A DNA stretch of 43,265 nucleotides from Bacteroidales bacterium UBA5281 (GTDB taxonomy: Bacteria; Bacteroidota; Bacteroidia; Bacteroidales; Lentimicrobiaceae). Below are positions 25,139 to 33,016 of the stretch, one piece after another. The position numbers and the translations under genes were made by a program. The notes beneath the pieces were generated by a model, which worked only from the letters and a program-made list of their open reading frames with translations, was not told the origin of the DNA and did not search any database. Where the stretch lies: positions 426 to 43,690 of the forward strand of contig DHSR01000018.1 of assembly GCA_002410555.1 (NCBI GenBank), given 5' to 3'. The stretch's first letter is position 1; each line of letters opens with the position of its first letter.

Positions 25139-26038
25139 ATGTTGCTTCTCGAATTTGATTTCTCCAGGTTTATTGATGCCAATAACCGCTTCTTAAAATA
25201 CCTGATTTTAGCCATAATTATTGGTATTCTGGCTACAATTGTTTCCCGCGTTTTGCGAAGATTGATGAAAGTGTATTTTGAGCATTCCAGTAGGGTGCTT
25301 AAAGTTGATCCTACCCGCTATAAATTCCTGCGCAACACGGTTAGTTTCACCGTTTTTATGCTTGCGACAACCTTAATATTCGCCATTATCCCTGAGTTGC
25401 GTTCTGTGGGCATTACCTTGTTTGCAGGTGCCGGAATTTTCGCGGCCATTATTGGTTTTGCTTCACAGGAGGCTTTTTCAAATATTATCAGTGGCATATT
25501 TATCGTTATATTCAAACCTTTCAGGGTAGGAGACAGTATAAAAATAGGCGAAATGCATCAGGGGAGGGTGGAAGATATCACCCTTAGGCATACCATCATC
25601 AATAACTTTGAAAACCGGCGCATCATTATTCCAAATACGGTTATCAGTGCTCAAACCATCATTAATTCGACTATTGGTGAAGAAAAGGTTTGTATATTTA
25701 TAGAATTGGGTGTGAGTTATGAGAGCGATCTGGATAAAGCGATGGCCATATTGCGCGAAACAGCATCTACCCATCCAAATTGCATTGATCAGCGTAATCC
25801 TCAGGAAGTGGAGGAAGGAGTTCCAAAAGTAGTGGTGCGGGTATTGGGATATGGCGAATCAGCGGTGCAACTGCGGGCCTATGCCTGGGCATCAACCTCA
25901 GGAGATGGGTTTGTGTTAAAATGCGATGTGTTTGAAATCCTTAAAAAACATTATAAGGAGGCTGGGATTGAAATACCTTATCCTCATCGTACATTGGTAT
26001 TTAAGAATAAACCAGGCGAAATGGGAAACAATTCCTGA
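25139..26038 (+). CDS. MscS-family small-conductance mechanosensitive channel
   Basis: A 299-residue inner-membrane channel that opens under membrane tension and releases solutes on osmotic downshift. Transmembrane segments lie at about 17-38, 60-80 and 85-120. The pore helix has the Gly/Ala pattern TLFAGAGIFAAIIGFASQEA and continues into FSNIISGIFIVIFKPFRVGD, the family signature. The cytoplasmic beta and alpha/beta domains follow (VEDITLRHTIINNFENRRIIIPN) and it ends near IEIPYPHRTL, as MscS proteins do. ATG 25139 was chosen over TTG 25112 because of the promoter at 25117-25124. It is convergent with the DUF488 gene, only 22 bp apart, without an obvious terminator between them. Confidence 0.93.
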   Translation: MLLLEFDFSRFIDANNRFLKYLILAIIIGILATIVSRVLRRLMKVYFEHSSRVLKVDPTRYKFLRNTVSFTVFMLATTLIFAIIPELRSVGITLFAGAGIFAAIIGFASQEAFSNIISGIFIVIFKPFRVGDSIKIGEMHQGRVEDITLRHTIINNFENRRIIIPNTVISAQTIINSTIGEEKVCIFIELGVSYESDLDKAMAILRETASTHPNCIDQRNPQEVEEGVPKVVVRVLGYGESAVQLRAYAWASTSGDGFVLKCDVFEILKKHYKEAGIEIPYPHRTLVFKNKPGEMGNNS

Positions 26039-26060
26039 CCACTCCCGGTTACGTCTTTTT

Positions 26061-26417
26061 CTATTCGTTACTTTGCGTTAAAATCTCTCTCAGCACCACT
26101 GCATTGTTCATATTTTCATCTTTTGCAGCATAAAGCAAAGTAACGGTCTTTGATTTTGCGAGCGAATGAAGCCGCTTCAATTCATCTTCCTGTGATTTCA
26201 ATTCTTCGCGGTAGCGCTTTTTGAATTCTTCAAACCGTTCAGGGGTGTGATCAAACCACTTTCTGAGTTCTGTGGAAGGAGCAAGTTCCTTGTTCCATTC
26301 GTCAAGTTTGGCATCGCCTTTTGAAATGCCTCGCGGCCAAAGTCGGTCTATCAATATTCTGTAGCCATCACTGCTGTCGGCATCTTCGTAAATTCGCTTG
26401 ATTTTAATTGCTTTCAT
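26061..26417 (-). CDS. DUF488 family protein
   Basis: A 118-residue cytoplasmic protein of the short DUF488 (YeaO-like) group. Conserved features: KIKRIYE, the basic loop RILIDRLWPRGISK, WNKELAPSTELRKWFDHTPERFEEFKKRY, and the C-terminal strand TVTLLYAAKDENMNNAVVL. The biochemical function of this family is not settled. It lies 39 bp after the SCO-like gene on the minus strand and is probably the last gene of the oxidase-like operon. Confidence 0.88.
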   Translation of the reverse strand: MKAIKIKRIYEDADSSDGYRILIDRLWPRGISKGDAKLDEWNKELAPSTELRKWFDHTPERFEEFKKRYREELKSQEDELKRLHSLAKSKTVTLLYAAKDENMNNAVVLREILTQSNE

Positions 26418-26456
26418 GGCGGGTTTCTTTAAAAAATGTCAATTCAAATGTGCTTT

Positions 26457-27206
26457 TCATCGCCGGCTTCTGCGCACCAGAATACTGATGGAAATTAGCA
26501 AAGAGGCAGTCAATACGGCAGGTAAGGCCAGAAAAATCAATCCCAGTCCAGGTTTATTTTTGCCGGTTACCGGATCGTAGTTAAAGCAAGAAAACAACAT
26601 ATTCTGATTTTGTAGACGATAGGTAGGTACAAAAACGTTGTTTATACTTCCTGTCAAGAGATCCAGATCACCCCGCTCCCTTAATCCGATCAGCTTTTTA
26701 GTAATATATCCTTCTCTATTGATACCCACCAGCAGCGCATCATGATCAAATTGCCGTCTTGCACTGTCCCAGACCGGATCAAAACCAACGGATTGGGTGA
26801 GTTCTGAAATGCTGTCTGTTATGGCAAAGGCCCATTGTTCGTTCTCTTCCAGCCCCAGATTTTGGGCAAGGCGGTGCATATCGCTCAGATTATCCCGGGG
26901 ATCAAAACTTAATACCATCACCCGGAATGAATCATCCCCGTCCTTGAATTGCAGACTTTCCTTTAACTTCACTAAAAACGGGTTACAAATCCCGGTGCAG
27001 CGGGTAAAAATAAGCGCTAAAATTACCGGTCGCTGTGCGTAAAGCTCATCAAAAGTGGCGGACTCTTGCCCAACCACCTGCAAAGGTGCATCATAAACTC
27101 TTTCATAAATGTTTGTCTCCTCCTTCAATGCAGTTGAAGTGGTTTGAGCATCCGCAAAGTTGCAAAAGCCAAAAATCAGGAGGAGGAGAACAATATTTTT
27201 AAACAT
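26457..27206 (-). CDS. SCO1/SenC-family protein with C-terminal membrane anchor
   Basis: A 249-residue protein exported by a signal peptide (1-20, ending ADAQ). The thioredoxin-like domain has the copper-binding C-x3-C in FTRCTGICNP and the partner His in QFDHDALLV, the SCO triad that delivers copper to the CuA site of oxidases. Unlike canonical SCO proteins it carries an extra C-terminal segment: a juxtamembrane stretch and one helix (LGLIFLALPAVLTASLLISISILV) with a basic tail. It is therefore anchored by its C terminus and faces the periplasm. The start overlaps the 3' end of the heme-copper subunit I gene by 31 bp, which implies translational coupling. A second SCO gene lies upstream of subunit II. 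Confidence 0.88.
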   Translation of the reverse strand: MFKNIVLLLLIFGFCNFADAQTTSTALKEETNIYERVYDAPLQVVGQESATFDELYAQRPVILALIFTRCTGICNPFLVKLKESLQFKDGDDSFRVMVLSFDPRDNLSDMHRLAQNLGLEENEQWAFAITDSISELTQSVGFDPVWDSARRQFDHDALLVGINREGYITKKLIGLRERGDLDLLTGSINNVFVPTYRLQNQNMLFSCFNYDPVTGKNKPGLGLIFLALPAVLTASLLISISILVRRSRR

Positions 27207-28615
27207 CTTTTTGAGATATTGTAGAAGAGAATCAAAATTGGGATCAGGTAAACTGTAGCAAAGACAGCTCCTATATTGGCTAAGGGTCTGGCCGTGGTAA
27301 ATTCAGCCGGATAGTTGCTGAACCGGCGTGGAATTGAATCGGCACCGCCAATATAAAATGCCAGCAGGAAGCCGGCCCCGCCAATAATGAGCAGCGAAAG
27401 TATCAGCCTGGATAGTTTTTCGCTCACTCTCTTATCGGTAAACTGAATGGAAAACCAATAGAAAAAGCCCAGGCTAAACAGCACATTTCCCAATATATTG
27501 TAGGTGTGAAAATGCGCGGGAACCCATTGAGTGTTGTGCAACACTATGTTGTTGCTGATGGTGGCATCAATAACAGCTCCGAATCCGCCAATCACCCATC
27601 CGGCTACACCGACAAAAAACAACAAATTGGTGAGGGTCCACTTTATTTTCACCCGGTAAACGGCCACCCATACACTAAATACGGTAACCGCTGCTGCCGG
27701 CAGGCTGGCCAGATACGAGGCAATTTGTCCGGCAATCTGAAAGCCCTCGGGCTGCACAAAGTCCATATATAAATGATGGAAAAAGGCAGTGAGAATAAAT
27801 ATCAGTGTGAAGTTCCAGGCAAGTGCAACATACCAGGTAGTTTTCCATTTAGGCTTTCCGCCCACTTCCGAAAATAACTCATAAATAACCGCCAGACCCA
27901 GATAGAGCATTTCATTGGCAATGGTATGACCAAAAAAATAGGTGAGGTTCTTCATCAGTAATGCATCATTGACAAAGTTGCCTTTTGAAAAATATTCAGC
28001 AAAATACAATGCCATCAGCAATACTGCCACCAACAGGCAGGTAACTACCCCCACCAGGGTAATCATGGATATTAAAATGAATGGCGGCGTTTTAACAGCC
28101 GGGTCTTTTTTAAAATGCTGCCAGGCAAAAACCTGAGGTATCGAATACACCTTTAGTACCTGTGTCATCATACTAATTCCCCAGATGAGCCAGCCAGTGG
28201 CGAGAATGGACATAGCTACCAGAAATGTTGGGGTGGCCCATTGTGCCCACATCACCCTAAGGGGTAATGGATAGAGAAATGTCCAGGCTGTATGAAATTT
28301 TCCTATCAGGGTAACTGCCCACAGCATCAAAACCCCAGAAACGGTGAGAATGAGCGCAATCAGATTGGCAGTATAACTGGTTTTAACATAGCGCTCCATC
28401 AGGTAATTGATGCCGGCCATGCCTGCTACAAACCATATCCCAATCATGGTAATGCCATGAATGGTCATATTGGAATAAAAGGTAATGGGCGCCTGGTGCA
28501 AAACCCCGCCCTGATTGAGCCGCATAAGAATACCCAGTACAATGGAGGCTACAAAAAGGGTGAGTACAGCTATGATCCAAACAGAAGTGATTTTTTTCAG
28601 CTTGATAGATTCCAT
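27176..28615 (-). CDS. B-type heme-copper oxidoreductase subunit I lacking the active-site tyrosine (possible NO reductase)
   Basis: A 479-residue membrane protein with about 12 helices, closest in pattern to ba3-type (B family) subunit I. The metal ligands are present: low-spin haem His53 (NMTIHG) and His370, high-spin haem His368 (WVPAHFH), and CuB His230, His280 and His281 (FFHHLYMD). ba3 oxidases have the CuB helix motif H-P-x-V-Y, in which the Tyr is cross-linked to the CuB His. Here the sequence is H230-T-I-A-N234, so Asn replaces that Tyr. Nor is there a Tyr in the helix position used by cbb3 enzymes (it reads F-I-L-T-A-F-F before HH). Oxygen reductases need this Tyr; NO reductases lack it. 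It may therefore reduce NO rather than O2. Subunit II is 21 bp upstream. Confidence 0.9.
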   Translation of the reverse strand: MESIKLKKITSVWIIAVLTLFVASIVLGILMRLNQGGVLHQAPITFYSNMTIHGITMIGIWFVAGMAGINYLMERYVKTSYTANLIALILTVSGVLMLWAVTLIGKFHTAWTFLYPLPLRVMWAQWATPTFLVAMSILATGWLIWGISMMTQVLKVYSIPQVFAWQHFKKDPAVKTPPFILISMITLVGVVTCLLVAVLLMALYFAEYFSKGNFVNDALLMKNLTYFFGHTIANEMLYLGLAVIYELFSEVGGKPKWKTTWYVALAWNFTLIFILTAFFHHLYMDFVQPEGFQIAGQIASYLASLPAAAVTVFSVWVAVYRVKIKWTLTNLLFFVGVAGWVIGGFGAVIDATISNNIVLHNTQWVPAHFHTYNILGNVLFSLGFFYWFSIQFTDKRVSEKLSRLILSLLIIGGAGFLLAFYIGGADSIPRRFSNYPAEFTTARPLANIGAVFATVYLIPILILFYNISKRCLKILFSSS

Positions 28616-28636
28616 GACTTTTCTGTTTTATAGGTT

Positions 28637-29179
28637 TTACTTAACTATAAATGAAGAACGCATAAGTTGATGGGCAACACCACAATATTCCAGACACAAA
28701 ATATTGTACTCACCGGGTTCCTTAAACTTATAGCGCAGCCGGTTAACATATCCGGGCATGGCCTGGGTTTGTGTAATCAGCCGGTTGGATTTGTCATAAA
28801 TGGCAAAGCCGTGATTTACATCGAAACTGGTTACCCGGAATTCAATCACCTCATTCGCCGGTAGTTCAATTTTTTGTCCCGAAGGTTTATCACGATCAAT
28901 TGCCTTTTCAGATAGAAAGAATGAAAACTGCATGGCAGCCACATGAATTACTTTGGCTGGTGTTTTATCTGCAAATGCGAAGTAGGGTGATTTGGGAATG
29001 GTAACAGAGGCAAATATGCCCATGATTATGGTTAAGATCAGAAAGAACCAGAATCGTTTCTTTAAAGGATTGGACATGCCCTGATCTGCCCTTTTTGAAG
29101 ACATAAAAATGTATATAAATACTATCAGGGCAATGCCCATCAGGAACAAGAATAGAAGTAGTATGGAGCTCTGTTGCAT
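28637..29179 (-). CDS. CuA-containing subunit II of the heme-copper oxidoreductase
   Basis: A 180-residue protein with two transmembrane helices (about 5-27 and 43-62) and a periplasmic cupredoxin domain. The CuA site is complete: His123 (DVNHGF), Cys162, Glu164, Cys166, His170 and Met173 (CLEYCGVAHQLM). It should accept electrons from a cytochrome c or cupredoxin and pass them to subunit I. The ATG at 29179 gives a normal first helix; an in-frame start at 29245 would add 22 residues overlapping the upstream SCO gene. The gene is short compared with A-type subunit II (over 220) but normal for B-type enzymes. It is followed by subunit I after 21 bp. Confidence 0.92.
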   Translation of the reverse strand: MQQSSILLLFLFLMGIALIVFIYIFMSSKRADQGMSNPLKKRFWFFLILTIIMGIFASVTIPKSPYFAFADKTPAKVIHVAAMQFSFFLSEKAIDRDKPSGQKIELPANEVIEFRVTSFDVNHGFAIYDKSNRLITQTQAMPGYVNRLRYKFKEPGEYNILCLEYCGVAHQLMRSSFIVK

Positions 29180-29207
29180 GTGTGCCAGTTTTAAAGTTAA
29201 GACAATT

Positions 29208-29840
29208 TTATTTATTTTTACCCTCGCCGGGGAACTTTTCCGCAAGCAATATTTTAATGTCTTCTATCAGCCGGTCGGTTTCTTTGGGATTGGTGCCATC
29301 GTAAGCTCCGCGAATATGCCTGTCCGTGTCAATCAGTAAGAAAGCTCCACTATGTATAAATCCGCCTGGGGCAGTGCTGTCAGCAAAAGCAGTGGCAAAA
29401 TAACTTTCATTTGCTATTGAGAATATGCTGTCTTTATTGCCTGTTACAAAAAACCATTTTGAGTTGTCAATCCCCAAATCATCGGTGTATGCTTTTAGCC
29501 GGGGGATACTGTCGTTAGCCGGATCAATGGAATGAGAAAGGAAGTAAATGTGCGGATTGGAATGGTAAACATCATATACCCGTTTTAACTGTTGTGTCAT
29601 AATGGGGCAAATGGTAGGGCAGGAGAGGAAAATGAAATCGGTAATATATATTTTATTGTTGAATGTTTCTTCGGTAATCCTCAGGCCATCCTGATTAATA
29701 AATGAAAAGGGATGGATGGTGGAATAAAGGGTGTCTTTCCCTTCTATGGTGGTTGTTCCGAAAACAGGAAGTTTTTTGGCTGGTTCGGTGCAGCCGGAAA
29801 GCAAAAAGAATGTTATTACGATAAAAAGCGATTTTTTCAT
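29208..29840 (-). CDS. SCO1/SenC-family copper-chaperone lipoprotein
   Basis: A 210-residue lipoprotein (lipobox LLSGC, Cys16). The thioredoxin-like fold holds the copper motif C-P-T-I-C-P in FIFLSCPTICPIMTQQ, and the distal His lies in GGFIHSGAFLLID. It is the standard SCO form, tethered by lipid, and probably metallates the CuA site of the subunit II encoded 28 bp downstream. The FHPF..NQDG pattern after the linker and the SIDPANDS loop are also typical. A second, differently anchored SCO gene is at 26457-27206. It starts 23 bp after the AhpD-like gene, so co-transcription is likely. Confidence 0.92.
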   Translation of the reverse strand: MKKSLFIVITFFLLSGCTEPAKKLPVFGTTTIEGKDTLYSTIHPFSFINQDGLRITEETFNNKIYITDFIFLSCPTICPIMTQQLKRVYDVYHSNPHIYFLSHSIDPANDSIPRLKAYTDDLGIDNSKWFFVTGNKDSIFSIANESYFATAFADSTAPGGFIHSGAFLLIDTDRHIRGAYDGTNPKETDRLIEDIKILLAEKFPGEGKNK

Positions 29841-29863
29841 AAAACATAATTTTAGATTAATTT

Positions 29864-30322
29864 TTAATGTTTTTGTGACTGATAACTCCCGGGCAGTTTC
29901 CTGAAACTTATGGCCAGGCGGTTCCAGCCGTTGATGGCAATTATGGCCATAGTTAATGCCATGATCTCTTTCTCGCTGAAATGATTTCGTGTAGCCTGAT
30001 ACAATTCATCAGATACTTCATGCTGCGAAATCAGCGTAAGCGTTTCGGTCCAGGCCAGGGCAGCCCGCTCCCGCTCAGTGTAGAAAGGAGTTTCGCGCCA
30101 GGCGCTCAGGGTATAGAGCCGCTGCTCTGTTTCGCCGGCAAGGCGTGCATCTTTGGTGTGCATATCCAGGCAGTACGCGCAACCATTGATTTGCGATGCC
30201 CGGGTTTTCACCAGTTCATATAGCGAACGTTCCAGGCCTGAGCCTTCTACATACTTCTCCAGTTCAAGCATGGCTTTGAAAGCATCAGGAGCTACTGCCG
30301 CATAATTTAGTCTCTCTTTCAT
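29864..30322 (-). CDS. AhpD-like carboxymuconolactone decarboxylase family protein
   Basis: A 152-residue cytoplasmic protein. The AhpD-type redox motif C-x2-C with the downstream His is seen in KTRASQINGCAYCLDMHTKDA, followed by RLYTLSAWRETPFYTERERAALAWTE and the C-terminal NGWNRLAISFR helix. Such proteins are peroxidase-like thiol-disulfide enzymes. ATG 30322 was chosen because the family starts near RLNYAAVAPDAFKAM; an in-frame start at 30502 lies inside pncA and adds 60 unrelated residues. It lies 61 bp after pncA and 23 bp before the SCO gene. A shorter paralogue is at 32371-32694. Confidence 0.9.
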   Translation of the reverse strand: MKERLNYAAVAPDAFKAMLELEKYVEGSGLERSLYELVKTRASQINGCAYCLDMHTKDARLAGETEQRLYTLSAWRETPFYTERERAALAWTETLTLISQHEVSDELYQATRNHFSEKEIMALTMAIIAINGWNRLAISFRKLPGSYQSQKH

Positions 30323-30383
30323 TGCTTGGTTTTTAAGGTTACTTTTCTCAACAAGTGATGCAAAATGAAGAACGTGAAATGGT

Positions 30384-30935
30384 CTATGACGCTGTTTTGA
30401 TTTTAGCTGCCTTAATAATGAGAGCGCCGGCTTTTTCCATCTCGGCTTTAGCCAGAGGCACATCATTTGGATGGGCACTGATCCCCTGCACTGCATCTTC
30501 AATTACAAAGGTTTTGAAACCCTGGCGTAACGATTCCAGCACGGTTTGCTTTACGCAATATTCAGTTACCAGACCGGTAACATATACTTCATCCACCTCC
30601 TTTTTCCTCAGATAATCTGCCAGATTTCCGTTGGTAGCTTCAAAGGCAGAATAGCCGTCGTCTTTATCATCCGTGCCTTTAAAAAAAACTTTTTGAATTT
30701 TAGCTGCATCCAGGCCGGGATGAAACTCAGCTCCCGGAGTTTCACGTACGCAGTGTGCAGGCCATTTTTCAAAATGCACGGTGGTGGCCGGATGCCAGTC
30801 TTTGGAAGCCAGTACCAAATCAAATTTATCCATTAATCCGTTGATTACCGGAACAATGCGGTCAGCATCAGGTGCAGGCAAGGCGCCACCGGGGCAAAAA
30901 TCATTTTGTAAATCAACAATCAGCAATGCTTTCAT
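30384..30935 (-). CDS. pncA: Nicotinamidase
   Basis: A 183-residue isochorismatase-fold enzyme that hydrolyses nicotinamide to nicotinate and ammonia in NAD salvage. Predicted catalytic residues are Asp8 (LIVDLQNDF), Lys86 (FFKGTD) and Cys127 (TEYCVKQT); the metal site includes Asp46 and His48 (KDWHPATTVHF). The GAEFHPGLD and GYSAFEATN segments are family-typical. The length is slightly shorter than E. coli PncA (about 213). It directly follows pncB (1 bp between stop and start), so the two consecutive steps nicotinamide to nicotinate to NaMN are encoded together. Confidence 0.94.
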   Translation of the reverse strand: MKALLIVDLQNDFCPGGALPAPDADRIVPVINGLMDKFDLVLASKDWHPATTVHFEKWPAHCVRETPGAEFHPGLDAAKIQKVFFKGTDDKDDGYSAFEATNGNLADYLRKKEVDEVYVTGLVTEYCVKQTVLESLRQGFKTFVIEDAVQGISAHPNDVPLAKAEMEKAGALIIKAAKIKTAS

Positions 30936-30936
30936 T

Positions 30937-32349
30937 TTAATTTCCTTTTTTTAATCCTGTAATTAGTGTATTTCTTAAATTCATCAGGCTTTGGCTTAAG
31001 CCCACCTTGTATAAGTGAGGGTATTCAAACCTTTTGTGCTCATCGGGCAGTTGAGAAATCCTGAACTTCCGGTAACCGGATATTTCGTCAATGCTCTTTT
31101 CTTCAACAACCACTTTTCCCTTATCAACCACTTTCGAGACAATGGTTTCACCTTTCAATCCATGGACGGGAGTATTTCTTTCGGGATGCTGAGGGTGAAA
31201 GATGGTGTCTATTTCACGGTCATCTTCAGTGGCAAGCGCAATGGCATCTGCATAAAACTTATTGTTACCATTAAAATACCGCACTATTTTTTTTTCACCC
31301 GGCAGGGTGATTTTAATCAGATCTTCCGAGAGTTTTAGGGTGGGACGACCGTTTATCAGGCTGAGCTTATATACCCCATCGAGTGCGGCATCGCTTTTGC
31401 CGGTTACCAGGCTGGTACCTACTCCAAACCAATCAATCGGAGCGTCCTGCTCAATAAGACTTTTGATAATATACTCATCCAACTGATTGGAAGCCACAAT
31501 TTTAACGTATGATAATCCGGCTTCATCCAATTGTTTTCTGGCCATTTTAGAAAGGTAGGCAAGGTCGCCGCTGTCGAGCCTGATTGCTGAAAGCCGGTGT
31601 CCTGATTGCTCCATCTCTCTGGCAATGATGATGGCATTGGGAACTCCGCTTTTCAGGGTGTGATAAGTATCCACCAGCAGGGTGCAATTTTTGGGGTGCG
31701 TGATGGCATATTCCCTGAAGGCAACCAGTTCATCTTCAAATCCCTGAATCCAGGAGTGAGCCATGGTGCCGGACGATTCGAGTCCATAACGTTCAGCACT
31801 GTATATGTTTGAAGTGCTGTCCATTCCACCAATTACGGCAGCCCGGCTGGCCGCTATGGCTGCACAGCCCTGTGCCCGCCTCATGCCGAACTCCATCAGT
31901 AGTCTGTTGCCGGCTGAATGGCGAATGCGGTTGGCTTTGGTAGCAATCAGTGATTGAAAGTTGAGTACATTCAGGATGAGGGTTTCCAGTAGCTGCGTTT
32001 CAATAATCTTTCCTTTTACCCTCAACACCGGTTCATTAGGGAACACTAGTTCACCCTCACGAGGCGCATAGATATCTCCCCGGAACTGAAAATTTTTCAG
32101 GTATTCCAAAAAATCAGTGCCAAATCCCCTCTTGTGCAGGTAATCAATGGCCTGGGTGTCGTATTTGAATTCCAAAATCATCTCAAGCAGGTCCTGTAAA
32201 CCGGCAAACACTGTAAATCCTGATCCGAACGGGTTTTTGCGAAAAAAATAATCAAAATTGGCAATTATTTCTTCCTTTTCCGATCTAAAGTAGCCTTCGG
32301 CCATAGTCAGTTCGTAATGGTCGGTAAACAGACCCATTGATTTTTTCAT
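30937..32349 (-). CDS. pncB: Nicotinate phosphoribosyltransferase
   Basis: A 470-residue cytoplasmic enzyme that makes nicotinate mononucleotide from nicotinate and PRPP, coupled to ATP hydrolysis. Features: TDHYELTMAEGYF near the N terminus, the RHSAGNRLLMEFGMRRAQG segment, the strand SAIRLDSGDLAYLS and ASNQLDEYIIKSL, and WFGVGTSLVTG near residue 300. The conserved His that is phosphorylated during turnover is most likely in the EGSGTMAHSWIQGFE-like segment (here ESSGTMAHSWIQGF). Length is normal for the longer bacterial form. It is preceded by an AhpD-like gene (21 bp) and followed by pncA (1 bp). Confidence 0.95.
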   Translation of the reverse strand: MKKSMGLFTDHYELTMAEGYFRSEKEEIIANFDYFFRKNPFGSGFTVFAGLQDLLEMILEFKYDTQAIDYLHKRGFGTDFLEYLKNFQFRGDIYAPREGELVFPNEPVLRVKGKIIETQLLETLILNVLNFQSLIATKANRIRHSAGNRLLMEFGMRRAQGCAAIAASRAAVIGGMDSTSNIYSAERYGLESSGTMAHSWIQGFEDELVAFREYAITHPKNCTLLVDTYHTLKSGVPNAIIIAREMEQSGHRLSAIRLDSGDLAYLSKMARKQLDEAGLSYVKIVASNQLDEYIIKSLIEQDAPIDWFGVGTSLVTGKSDAALDGVYKLSLINGRPTLKLSEDLIKITLPGEKKIVRYFNGNNKFYADAIALATEDDREIDTIFHPQHPERNTPVHGLKGETIVSKVVDKGKVVVEEKSIDEISGYRKFRISQLPDEHKRFEYPHLYKVGLSQSLMNLRNTLITGLKKGN

Positions 32350-32370
32350 AATATCTAAATTTTTAATGGT

Positions 32371-32694
32371 TTATCCCATTTCATCCAGGGCAATGGCCGA
32401 ATGGGCCATGGCAGCACCCGAACGCATTTCTGCCGCCACCCAGATGGCTTCCATAATTTCAGCCTTACTGGCGCCCTTGCGCATGGCCTGCCGGGTATGC
32501 GAACGTATGCACCACGGACATTGGGTTACATGAGCTACTGCCACAGCAATCAGTTGCTTTGTCTTTTCGGGAAGTTCTCCTTCCTTGAATGCTGCTTTGC
32601 TGAAATTGCTCCAGGCCTCTAGTGTTTCGGGTGCAAGTGCAGCCCTTTTATCGGCCATTTCTTTGGTTGCTTTTGGATAGAGATTGTTTTCCAT
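32371..32694 (-). CDS. Short AhpD-like carboxymuconolactone decarboxylase family protein
   Basis: A 107-residue cytoplasmic protein, the single-domain form. The redox C-x2-C with His is in VAHVTQCPWCIRSHTRQAMRKGAS, followed by AEIMEAIWVAAEMRSGAAMAHS. ATG 32694 (MENNLYP) is preferred over ATG 32703 three codons upstream. It is the first gene of a nine-gene minus-strand run (this gene, pncB, pncA, AhpD-like, SCO, subunit II, subunit I, SCO, DUF488). A near-consensus -7 box TAACTTTA on the minus strand (32709-32716), inside the dyad AAAGTTAAACTTT (32708-32720), lies directly upstream. Confidence 0.9.
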   Translation of the reverse strand: MENNLYPKATKEMADKRAALAPETLEAWSNFSKAAFKEGELPEKTKQLIAVAVAHVTQCPWCIRSHTRQAMRKGASKAEIMEAIWVAAEMRSGAAMAHSAIALDEMG

Positions 32695-33016
32695 GATGAG
32701 CATTTTTAAAGTTAAACTTTGAGCACCCTACGAATAATGCTTTTTTACCACCAAGACCTGAAGCCCTGCTGTACTTGCTTACGCCGGCAGGCTCCAGGAG
32801 TCACTTATTTAATTATCTGATTTCATTTATTTGTGAATCCTGGTTTCGTGCCTGCCACAACGTAGTGAAAGCTGGCCTTAGTGGCATTCCTTTTTCTTTT
32901 ACTTATTCGGAGTGGCTTCAACTTTTATGTTTATTGTTTTTGATGGTTTCAAATTTGGAGTCAAAAAGTATTGGCTTTCGGCGTATGTATTTGTGCGGTG
33001 CATAACAACAAGGTTT
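32695..33016. other. Intergenic region between aconitase and the AhpD/pnc/oxidase-like operon
   Basis: About 320 bp. It contains the 13-bp dyad AAAGTTAAACTTT (32708-32720), 14 bp upstream of the operon start codon, which may be an operator or part of the promoter. The rest shows only short frames, and I see no clear terminator for the aconitase gene. Near 32780 CGCCGGCAGGCTCCAGG resembles a fragment of the GC-rich palindromic repeat found at 14053. Confidence 0.4.

Noticed and set aside
29180..29245. 22-residue N-terminal extension of CuA subunit II
   Set aside because: It overlaps the SCO lipoprotein gene; ATG 29179 gives a normal membrane anchor.
26457..29840. Ordinary cytochrome c oxidase operon
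   Set aside because: The CuA subunit and SCO genes fit, but subunit I lacks the catalytic Tyr, so calling it an oxygen reductase is not justified from the sequence.
30323..30502. 60-residue N-terminal extension of the AhpD-like gene
   Set aside because: It lies within the pncA coding region, and the family starts at the ATG at 30322.
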